Below are positions 57,349 to 64,000 of a stretch of 64,000 nucleotides of DNA, in pieces (the first letter of the stretch is position 1; every line of letters starts with the position of its first letter). This DNA is from Candidatus Thiodiazotropha endoloripes (lineage in GTDB: Bacteria; Pseudomonadota; Gammaproteobacteria; Chromatiales; Chromatiaceae), in contig NZ_LVJW01000003.1 of assembly GCF_001708965.1 (NCBI RefSeq), forward strand, positions 682,001-746,000. The letters run 5' to 3'. Below the pieces are notes generated by a model. That model ran no database searches and was not told the origin of the DNA. It saw only the letters and a list, made by a program, of their open reading frames with translations. Made by a program: the position numbers and the translations under genes.

Positions 57349-57632
57349 GGGGTAGTGATTATATCGTGCTTTTGAGTGTCGGGCAGTGTTGAGATTCCTA
57401 TGGGGAATTGCTTAGCTGACAATGCTCCAAATGCAAATTCATAACTTACCTCGCCATGCGTTTGGAAATCACACCCAATCCCTGTGCGTTTATCACCACG
57501 CTTGTGCGGACTGAAAACCAGTAAAACAGGAATCCCGTTCCTGTAACGAGTTGCCTAACCCCCAGCCGCAACCTATTCTGAAATGAGTATTGAACAGGAT
57601 AAAAAAACAACACGGATCCCTGAGGGAAGCTC

Positions 57633-58580
57633 ATGATCCCCCACGAGAAGGAAAGCCCCGATTTCACCTACGATCTGGCCACCGAGCGCCAAGCCCTGCG
57701 TGGAAACAAAACTCACCGCGGTATTCCGGACAAAGCCCCCAACCGACTCCTCGCCGCCACCTGGAACCTGACCAATTTCGGTGTCCAGCAACGTACCGAT
57801 GACGATCTGGCATTAATGGCCGAAATCATCAGCTGGTTTGACCTCATCGCCATCCAGGAGATCGCCGACGACCTTACAGACCTATGCGCACTCGTCGATC
57901 ACCTGCCGGCAGGCTACCGTGTCATACTCTCCGACATCGGTGGCAACGATGAACGCTCAGGCTTCATCTACGACAGCCAAAAAGTTGCTCGCCTCGAACT
58001 CGCTGCTGAAATCGCAGTGCCCCCCAGTGACCATCGCTACATACGCATGCGTGGTGTCTCCGGCGCTTACAAAGGCTTCGACCGTAACCCCTATGTTGTA
58101 GCTTTCAAGGCAGGGGCGCTGGAATTCACAGCTGTCTCTGCTCACCTATATTTTGGCAGCAACAGATATTATGATGAAGACCGCCGTGCCCTCGAAGCAT
58201 ACGCCCTGGCTCGTTGGGCCGACCAACGCAACCGAGCCGCTGGGGCCTATTCACAGAACATCCTCGTTATGGGTGATCTCAACCTCCCCATTCGAGACAA
58301 CTCAAGCTCAGTGTATAAAGCGTTGAAGGCCAAACGCCTCATCTTGCCACAACACTCCACAGCCATGGGTAGCAACTTGGCAGGCGACAAATATTACGAT
58401 CAGGTTGCCTTTCACGCAGGAGCGATGAACAATGCCTATCAGGGCAACTCAGGGGTGTTCGATTTTGATCGTGATCCTTTCTTCAGAGCAGCCTGGGATG
58501 TCAGTCCTGATTACTTTAACAAGACTATGAAATACCATATCGCGGATCACCGTCCGTTATGGGTGGAGTTTTTGGTGTGA
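57633..58580 (+). CDS. Endonuclease/exonuclease/phosphatase-family protein
   Basis: A 315-residue protein of the DNase I/EEP fold. Conserved active-site blocks are AATWNLTNFG near residue 41, IAIQEIADD near 72, AVSAHLYFGSNRYYDED near 168, LVMGDLNLP near 210, and the final ADHRPLWVEF. There is no signal peptide. Substrate (DNA, RNA or phosphoester) cannot be told. GGGAAG precedes the ATG. It is followed by a 280-bp gap. Confidence 0.88.
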   Translation: MIPHEKESPDFTYDLATERQALRGNKTHRGIPDKAPNRLLAATWNLTNFGVQQRTDDDLALMAEIISWFDLIAIQEIADDLTDLCALVDHLPAGYRVILSDIGGNDERSGFIYDSQKVARLELAAEIAVPPSDHRYIRMRGVSGAYKGFDRNPYVVAFKAGALEFTAVSAHLYFGSNRYYDEDRRALEAYALARWADQRNRAAGAYSQNILVMGDLNLPIRDNSSSVYKALKAKRLILPQHSTAMGSNLAGDKYYDQVAFHAGAMNNAYQGNSGVFDFDRDPFFRAAWDVSPDYFNKTMKYHIADHRPLWVEFLV

Positions 58581-58858
58581 GAGATCAACTCGGAGCATCG
58601 GGTAGGAATTACTTGGGTTGATTACAGGGCTTCATGTAGGGTGGTTGAGCGAGTAAAAAAGCACCTGCACACTGCTTTCATTGAAAGATTAAACTCTTGG
58701 TTGCTTTGGAATGATTTATCTGGTCATCTCGCCGATCCCACTCTGCCGTATAGCAAGGGATATCAATCAACAGAGTGACAAGACATTAAGTGGTAGAAAA
58801 CGCAACCAATGGTTGAATCTGATCACTTTAAGATGCTTCCATGAGGTGGAGATCAACC

Positions 58859-59257
58859 ATGCAGAAACGTCACAAACGGTTACTGGTGGCACTATTGATG
58901 TTGTTTGGTTTGAGTCTCCTGGTTCCCGGTGCCATCGCCATATTTCACCCGGAACCTGCCGGACTGAATACGCAAATGGCCGATCAGGCAAATCAGTTTC
59001 GGGCGTTGCATGGCATGATGGCAGGCTTGGGAGTGATGGCCTGTTTAGCCTGTTATCGCATTGAAAGAGAACGCACGCTTGTAATCGGGATCGGGCTTAC
59101 TCTGGCGTTGGTGGTGGCTGCGCGCGTCTACTCTCTGTTCAGTGAAGGTGTGCCAGACTGGCCGACACTCTTCTATCTTGTGATTGAATCGATTCTGGCA
59201 CTGATATTTCTCAGATACCCACCTCCAGCCGATAACACCGGGGCCTTATTGGATTAG
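58859..59257 (+). CDS. DUF4345-like small membrane protein
   Basis: A 132-residue integral membrane protein with four hydrophobic helices (about residues 8-28, 45-63, 70-90 and 100-120). The pattern with an Arg-His pair in FRALHGMMAGLGVMACL and a late ARVYSLFSEGVPDW resembles the DUF4345 family. The ATG at 58859 has GGTGGAG upstream. Function unknown; no partner gene. Confidence 0.65.
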   Translation: MQKRHKRLLVALLMLFGLSLLVPGAIAIFHPEPAGLNTQMADQANQFRALHGMMAGLGVMACLACYRIERERTLVIGIGLTLALVVAARVYSLFSEGVPDWPTLFYLVIESILALIFLRYPPPADNTGALLD

Positions 59258-59304
59258 TGTTAACAGGCCCTGGAAGTTCTCTTCCCGTTGCTGGTTAGGG
59301 TAAC

Positions 59305-60393
59305 TCAGCGGTCAGAGGCATCTTCCAGTTCACGCATGAAAATCGCATGATGGATATCACTGAGGCTGATGATCCCGGCCAGCCGGCAATCCTGGTCTAC
59401 CACGGGGATGCGACGAAAACTGTGCAGGTCCATCTGTGCCGCTGCCTTCATGACGGGGGCGTCAATACCGATGGAGATGACTGAGGGGGACATCAACTCA
59501 CCGACACTCTTCTGCAGCACTCCACCGTATGAGGATTCCATCGCATGGAAGTCCAGGGCCTGGGCAGGATCCTCGAGAAACTGGGTATAGCCGGGCAGCA
59601 GGGCCTTGAGGATATCCTTCTCCGAGATGACGCCCACAAGCCGGTTATTCTCATCAACCACCGGCAGTCCACTGATCTTTTCGTTTGCGATGGTCTCCGC
59701 TACGGATCGAATGGTGTCATTCACTGTCGTGGTATAGACACCACGATGCATGACATCACGCACCTTCATGGCGCCCTCTGCCACCGAGGTTGGCGTTGAT
59801 ACGTTTGTCCTATCGGGGGTTTCCGGAAAGAAGTCCTTGCCCTCCCCGGGGACGATGACTCGCTCCTCTTCGCTTACGGGCTCCGGTTTTGGCCATTGAC
59901 CGGGTACCGGATTCGGCTCAGTCAGAAAATCGGAGGTCGCGGCCAGGTCCTTCATGACCGGGTTCCAGAAGAGATCATGACCTGGGACTTCACAGCTGAA
60001 TTCGATGGGGATGCCGTTAGGGTCGTAGGAGTAGATCGACAAGAAGCAGCCGTGATCGATAATATCCGAGCAGTGGAATCCTGCTGCATCCAGGCGGGAC
60101 ATGATATCCCAGAGGGCATTCTTGTCGGGCACGCCGATGGCAATGTGGTCGAAGACGAATGATCCTTTCACCGGATCGCCGTGTCGACGTGGTCGAATGG
60201 GCTCCACATCATGCCATTCGAAAAACGAGATGCGGTTATTGCCAGAGACGAGGAAGAAGTATTGTCGGTAGCCGGGTGAGCCGTAGGCGTAGACAAGGCG
60301 CATCCCCAACAGATCCCGCCAGAACTTGACCGTCAGGTTGATGTCGTGGGTGGCAAAGGCGGTATGGTGAATGCCGGTAAACTCAGTTTTCAT
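59305..60393 (-). CDS. VOC (glyoxalase-like) domain fused to paired CBS domains
   Basis: A 362-residue two-part protein. Residues 1-150 form a VOC domain with metal-site candidates in TGIHHTAFATHDI, SFFEWHD, FVFDHIAIGV and GIPIEFSCE. After a proline-rich linker (about 155-205) a CBS pair follows, about 208-265 (VRDVMHRGVYTT) and 297-355 (VGELMSPSVISI), which would bind adenine nucleotides. This suggests a lyase or dioxygenase-like enzyme controlled by energy state, but its substrate is unknown. Confidence 0.85.
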   Translation of the reverse strand: MKTEFTGIHHTAFATHDINLTVKFWRDLLGMRLVYAYGSPGYRQYFFLVSGNNRISFFEWHDVEPIRPRRHGDPVKGSFVFDHIAIGVPDKNALWDIMSRLDAAGFHCSDIIDHGCFLSIYSYDPNGIPIEFSCEVPGHDLFWNPVMKDLAATSDFLTEPNPVPGQWPKPEPVSEEERVIVPGEGKDFFPETPDRTNVSTPTSVAEGAMKVRDVMHRGVYTTTVNDTIRSVAETIANEKISGLPVVDENNRLVGVISEKDILKALLPGYTQFLEDPAQALDFHAMESSYGGVLQKSVGELMSPSVISIGIDAPVMKAAAQMDLHSFRRIPVVDQDCRLAGIISLSDIHHAIFMRELEDASDR

Positions 60394-60647
60394 ACGCTTG
60401 CTTGATGCTTGTAATGATTCTGGTAAAAAACCCTATCCATCGCCTCTTTCCCCGTCAAGTCAACCGTGCAGGTGCTGCCGATCGGGCTAGAAAAAAGTAG
60501 TCTTGATTTCGTAATCCTCGTTTGATGCTACTGATCATAGACTGGTCTATCGCTGTCAGGATCATTGTGCCAGGCAGAACTGTACTGAACCTGATTCTTG
60601 TACAGTCATCGGAAGTAGTTAGTATTCTCTGCGAAGGTCAATCGAGT

Positions 60648-62348
60648 TCAACTGGTAGTCTGCCCGGAAACAACCTCGGGATTGAGGTTGGGTAGAATGT
60701 TGTTCTGGTCTTTCTGTTTTGGCTGACCCTTGCGATCCATTCTCCAGATCTTCAGGCTGGGACGGATTTCGTGTTTGAAGGCCTCTTTCCACTGATCGAA
60801 TTCGAGATCATTGTGACCATAGATCGCCTCTTCAAGTTGATGGATCAACTGCCTTATTTTGACCGGCTCGGCTTTCGGGTGGAAATCAAGAATGTGATCA
60901 GCAATCACGCTATAGGGTGCATTGGTCGGAAGACTCAAATGTTTATTGGCGAGAAAGCGCAAGGTGTAACCCCAGATCTCCGGATCGCTCTCCTCGTCAA
61001 CAAAGCGCACGCAATAATAGAAACGTACTGACAGGGGCAGGGCGCCGACAAGCCGACGACGCCAACGATGCCAGCGTGTCACCGGATTCAGAATCGCCGT
61101 GGTGCTTCTCAGTTTATCCTTGAGGGGTGAGAAGGCGGGCGCCAACCGCTGCATCGGGTTTCTGAAGAAAATGATCAGAGGTTCCAAAGGAGAACTCTGC
61201 TTGCTGCCGGCTTTCCTGTGTGAGAGCCAGAGTGCCATCCAGTAGCCGAAGATGACGCCGAACACTAATCCCAGAGGTACCCAGAAGGCGGCTGAGGTTC
61301 CAGAGGGGAAGAGAGAGCTCTCGGCTTCGAAAAATCCGCTCTCTTTTCGGTTGCCACTGACCGCAATCGGCTGGAGTGGTACCGAGGCCCGCTGCGCCAT
61401 ATCGGATCGGGTATTCCACCAGTTGATGCTCAATTGAGGGAGTTTCAGATCACCGCCAAACTGGGGTACCAAGGTAAAGGTCTCAACCCGGCGTCCGACG
61501 ATACGGTTCGATTTTTTATCGAGATAGGTGTGGGTCTGATTCTTATCCCGATAGACTCTGAAAGCATCGCTGTTGAGCTGACTCTCCAGGCTGGGGAGTT
61601 TATTGCCGGAAATCCCGAGAGCAGACACTTCAGTGGTGAATGGCAATGGTTTGCCGGCGGCCGCTTTGAAGTTCTCCGGCAGCTTTACCTTCAGGTTCAA
61701 CTGTTCAACCGGAAGCCAGGGTTTGCTGGAAGGATTGGCCTCTCTCACATTGAGTTGGATGGCGCTACTCATGCTGGCTTTAAACGTGTTGTTGCCACGC
61801 TGGTAACCGACCGCCTGCTCTTCGCCGGTAACACTGATCGCCGGGATTTCAAACTGACCGGGTTTCAGCGGTGTGACCTGGTAGTAGAAATCGTTGACGA
61901 TCTGCCGCTTGCCTTTGATGGTGCGGGAGTAGGTTACCGGACCCTCCTGAAGATTGAGCAGGAAACTGCCGATTTGGGGTAAGTTGGGTATTACGCTCAA
62001 CAGGTTGTTCTGACTGACGACGCTCAGCTTGAGAATGACGTTTTGTTGTACATAGGGGGTTTCGGTAGAGATCTTTGTCTCTATGAAGGGTTTGGTTGTC
62101 TGGTTGCCGTAGTAGTTGGAGGCTGGGTAGCCTGGTCTCTGTTGGGAAGGCCAGGCATTGCCGTAGGGATTGTTTGATCTTTGCCCCCCGGTGGCTGGCG
62201 CCGGTTGCCTCTGCTTGGCGGCCGGATAGTTCCATTGACCCGGTGCCGGGTTGTACCAATAGTTTTGACCCGGATACTGATTAGCCGTTGCACTGGTCGA
62301 CAGGACCATGAGCATGATGGCGCTTAATGCGAGCTTGACGATGTCGAT
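60648..62348 (-). CDS. batD: BatD-family membrane protein
   Basis: A 566-residue exported protein of the Bat (aerotolerance) complex. An N-terminal signal, a long beta-rich periplasmic region (about residues 60-340), one membrane helix (about 355-380, VPLGLVFGVIFGYWMALWL) and a cytoplasmic helical tail are visible. The Shine-Dalgarno GGGGGAGG (62360-62353) lies just before an AUC codon (62348), not an AUG; reading from AUC gives the full signal peptide IDIVKLALSAIMLMVLSTSATA, whereas the first in-frame AUG (62315) has no ribosome site and trims it. Follows batC by 17 bp. Confidence 0.8.
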   Translation of the reverse strand: MDIVKLALSAIMLMVLSTSATANQYPGQNYWYNPAPGQWNYPAAKQRQPAPATGGQRSNNPYGNAWPSQQRPGYPASNYYGNQTTKPFIETKISTETPYVQQNVILKLSVVSQNNLLSVIPNLPQIGSFLLNLQEGPVTYSRTIKGKRQIVNDFYYQVTPLKPGQFEIPAISVTGEEQAVGYQRGNNTFKASMSSAIQLNVREANPSSKPWLPVEQLNLKVKLPENFKAAAGKPLPFTTEVSALGISGNKLPSLESQLNSDAFRVYRDKNQTHTYLDKKSNRIVGRRVETFTLVPQFGGDLKLPQLSINWWNTRSDMAQRASVPLQPIAVSGNRKESGFFEAESSLFPSGTSAAFWVPLGLVFGVIFGYWMALWLSHRKAGSKQSSPLEPLIIFFRNPMQRLAPAFSPLKDKLRSTTAILNPVTRWHRWRRRLVGALPLSVRFYYCVRFVDEESDPEIWGYTLRFLANKHLSLPTNAPYSVIADHILDFHPKAEPVKIRQLIHQLEEAIYGHNDLEFDQWKEAFKHEIRPSLKIWRMDRKGQPKQKDQNNILPNLNPEVVSGQTTS

Positions 62349-62365
62349 AGTGCCTCCCCCTTGTT

Positions 62366-63592
62366 CTACCAGGGTCTGGTTTCTCTGTCCCGGCCTCCAC
62401 GGCTGCGCAGATAGTTGTACTCTTCCAGTTTGAATTGTTGTTGCATCAGTTGGGTTGGATCGCCTTCAACCTGATCCAGCCACTGCTCCATGAGTGGATT
62501 GAGCTTGCTCCGGGGGCCGCTTTTCTCTTCGCCTCCCTCGGTTTCATCCTGACCCTCTTCTGATTCGGGGCTCTCCTGTTGGTCTACCTGATCGACGGCC
62601 TCGGAATTTTGCGGGTCGTCAGGATTCAACTCGGGATCTTTCTGTTGCTGACCGAGACTCTCCTGTGATCGGCTTCTGTTTTTATCGTTATCCGGTCTAT
62701 TGAGGTTAGCAGACCTTTCACTGTTTTGTTCTTCTTCATCACCTTCCAGGCTCTCCTCTCTGTCCTTGGCTCCACGCGCTTGGGAATCGGTTTCCTGCTC
62801 CTCACCTTGATCGGACTCCTGCTCCTGTGACTCGTCCTGTTCACCGGTCTCCTGCTGCTCGTCCGATGACTCACTTTGCTGTTCCTGCTGCTGCTCTTCC
62901 TCTTCCTCGCCCGACTGGGAATCACTCTGCTCATCCTGGTCGCCGCTCTGTTGTTGTTCCTGCTCTTGTTCTCCAGAGGATGACTGCTCTTCTTCCTGCT
63001 CTTCCGATTCACCTGAAGACTGCTGTTCTTGCTCCTGTTGCTCCTGCTCCTGTTGTTCCTGCTCCTGTTGTTCCTGCTCCTGTTGTTCCTGCTCCTGTTG
63101 CTCCTGCTCCTGTTGCTCCTGCTCCTGTTGCTCCTGCTCCTGTTGCTCCTGCTCCTGTTGCTCCTGCTCCTGCTGCTCCTGCTCCTCTTCCCCTTCCTCC
63201 TCTTCCTGCTCTTCGACCAGCTTATCCCTGGCGAGCGCTAGATTGTGTCTGGCATCTTCGTGCTCCGGATCTTCCTGGAGAACGGATTCATAGGCTTTAA
63301 CGGCCTGCTCAAACTCCTCCATCCGGTAGTGGCTGTTCCCCAGGTTGTATTGGGCATCAAGCTTGACCTCTTCCCGTTCAACCTGTTTGAAGTCTTTGAT
63401 CGCGTTTTCGTAATCACCGGTCCGGTAGTTGGCCACGCCTCGGCGATAGGGGTCCAGAAACCCCTCGGCTGCCTCTTCATAGAGACCCTGCTGATAGTTC
63501 TCTGCGGCCTGTTGCTCCTGGTTCAGGAACCAGTCGGCGTCCACCAGTGCGGCATAGCAGAGCAGGAGTAAAACCGAGTAGCGCCTGCTCAT
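62366..63592 (-). CDS. batC: BatC-like TPR protein with Gln/Glu repeat
   Basis: A 408-residue protein of the Bat operon. A signal sequence (residues 1-20) precedes two to three TPR repeats (about 28-135), then a very acidic low-complexity segment (about 135-345) made largely of Gln-Glu repeats, then a short conserved C-terminal part (LNPLMEQWLDQVEGDPTQLM). The segment is coded by a 15-bp DNA tandem repeat. Overlaps batB by 4 bp. Confidence 0.88.
   Translation of the reverse strand: MSRRYSVLLLLCYAALVDADWFLNQEQQAAENYQQGLYEEAAEGFLDPYRRGVANYRTGDYENAIKDFKQVEREEVKLDAQYNLGNSHYRMEEFEQAVKAYESVLQEDPEHEDARHNLALARDKLVEEQEEEEGEEEQEQQEQEQQEQEQQEQEQQEQEQQEQEQQEQEQQEQEQQEQEQQEQEQQEQEQQSSGESEEQEEEQSSSGEQEQEQQQSGDQDEQSDSQSGEEEEEQQQEQQSESSDEQQETGEQDESQEQESDQGEEQETDSQARGAKDREESLEGDEEEQNSERSANLNRPDNDKNRSRSQESLGQQQKDPELNPDDPQNSEAVDQVDQQESPESEEGQDETEGGEEKSGPRSKLNPLMEQWLDQVEGDPTQLMQQQFKLEEYNYLRSRGGRDRETRPW
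63031..63186 (-). repeat. 15-bp tandem repeat inside batC
   Basis: The unit CTCCTGCTCCTGTTG (plus strand), with a few C/T variants, repeats about ten times. It encodes Gln-Glu-Gln-Glu-Gln. Because the unit is a multiple of three, copy-number change keeps the frame and alters only the spacer length. Confidence 0.95.
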
Positions 63593-64000
63593 GGTGTTTG
63601 TTTCCCGGGCGCTACAACGCGAAAGTAGGGCAGCAGCAAAAGCAGCAAAGGTACCAGCAACCAGTAGAAACGTTCATTCCATATTCTCGTCTTCTCCTGG
63701 GTCTGGCTCGGCGTGCCTGAGTCAATGCTGGAAAGGTCGAGTATCCGACGGCTGTCCTGGTCACGAAAATCGGCCTCCAGGTATTGCCCGCCGCCGGCTT
63801 GTGCGAGACGCTGCAGCAGAGGTTGATTGAGTTTCGATTCGATCACTTTCCCATTGTTGTCCCGCATCAGGTCGCTCTGTCCAATGCGCGCCGGGACCGG
63901 TCCGCCGCCGCCGGTGCCAATGCCCAGGGTATGCAGTATGATCCCCTGATCCTTCATGGCTTCCACTTGTTTAATCAGCCCCGGCTCGACGAAATCCCCG
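63589..64000 (-). CDS. batB: VWA-domain protein BatB (C-terminal part, 5' end outside window)
   Basis: The end of a VWA-domain Bat protein. The readable part starts DFVEPGLIKQVEAMKDQGI, passes through GIILHTLGIGTGGGGPVP and finishes with a membrane helix (WLLVPLLLLLLPYFRVV) and a short tail. The gene runs off the window edge. VWA-TPR-BatD order is the standard bat layout, usually preceded by a MoxR ATPase and batA. It overlaps batC by 4 bp. Confidence 0.85.
   Translation of the reverse strand, partial: GDFVEPGLIKQVEAMKDQGIILHTLGIGTGGGGPVPARIGQSDLMRDNNGKVIESKLNQPLLQRLAQAGGGQYLEADFRDQDSRRILDLSSIDSGTPSQTQEKTRIWNERFYWLLVPLLLLLLPYFRVVAPGKQTP

Noticed and set aside
62827-63300. 157-codon Pro/Ala-rich frame and 70-codon poly-Leu frame opposite batC
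   Set aside because: They are only the antisense translation of the 15-bp tandem repeat.

Overview
The window looks like chromosomal DNA of a chemolithoautotrophic gammaproteobacterium, most likely a sulfur-oxidising relative of the Chromatiales or Sedimenticola/Thiodiazotropha type. The grounds are a form IA RuBisCO with CbbQ/CbbO activases, a CbbR regulator, phosphoribulokinase, a gammaproteobacterial lpoA-yraN-diaA-dolP block and an exosortase A/PEP-CTERM system. The taxonomic call is inference from gene content; no rRNA, tRNA, CRISPR array, transposase or prophage was recognised.

Layout. 1-4182: end of an AlaC-type aminotransferase, then hom, thrC and an RpfE/COG4255-like gene (threonine branch). 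4295-11539: seven tightly packed plus-strand genes built around an exosortase A-EpsI fusion: DUF3473 polysaccharide deacetylase, low-molecular-weight tyrosine phosphatase, SGNH protein, MBOAT O-acyltransferase and two exosortase-associated alpha/beta hydrolases. A secreted lyase-like protein (12067) follows. 13638-17125: a PhnD-type binding protein overlapping a PAS-GGDEF-EAL protein. 18407-19060: a PEP-CTERM protein, the likely client of the exosortase. 19578-20347: two small unknown genes beside the Calvin-cycle locus cbbL-cbbS-cbbQ-cbbO (minus strand) with divergent cbbR, followed by dxs, gloB, a rhomboid protease, a TDT transporter and prk.

34373-38292: sparse region with an unknown protein, a short sugar-phosphate transferase and an inactive rhodanese-like protein in long AT-rich gaps. 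38324-45536: an envelope signalling region with a FecR-TPR-beta-barrel fusion, the frameshifted remnant of a second FecR gene, a CHASE2-adenylate cyclase and a divergent Crp-like regulator. 45613-57348: peptide transporter, a small secreted peptide, FAD oxidase, dolP-diaA-yraN-lpoA-rsmI, a barrel protein, hsp20 and ygiQ. 57633-64000: EEP nuclease, a DUF4345-like membrane protein, a glyoxalase-CBS fusion and the end of a batB-batC-batD operon.

Points most worth a second look: the compact exosortase/O-acylation cluster and its two hydrolases without a serine nucleophile; an 18-bp near-identical palindromic element before two envelope genes, with a related copy before a 57-residue secreted peptide; the decayed FecR gene beside its cyclase; a sigma32 promoter plus candidate RNA thermometer before hsp20; a batD gene whose ribosome site points at an AUC codon; a MITE-like insertion between cbbQ and cbbO; and a glyoxalase-CBS fusion.
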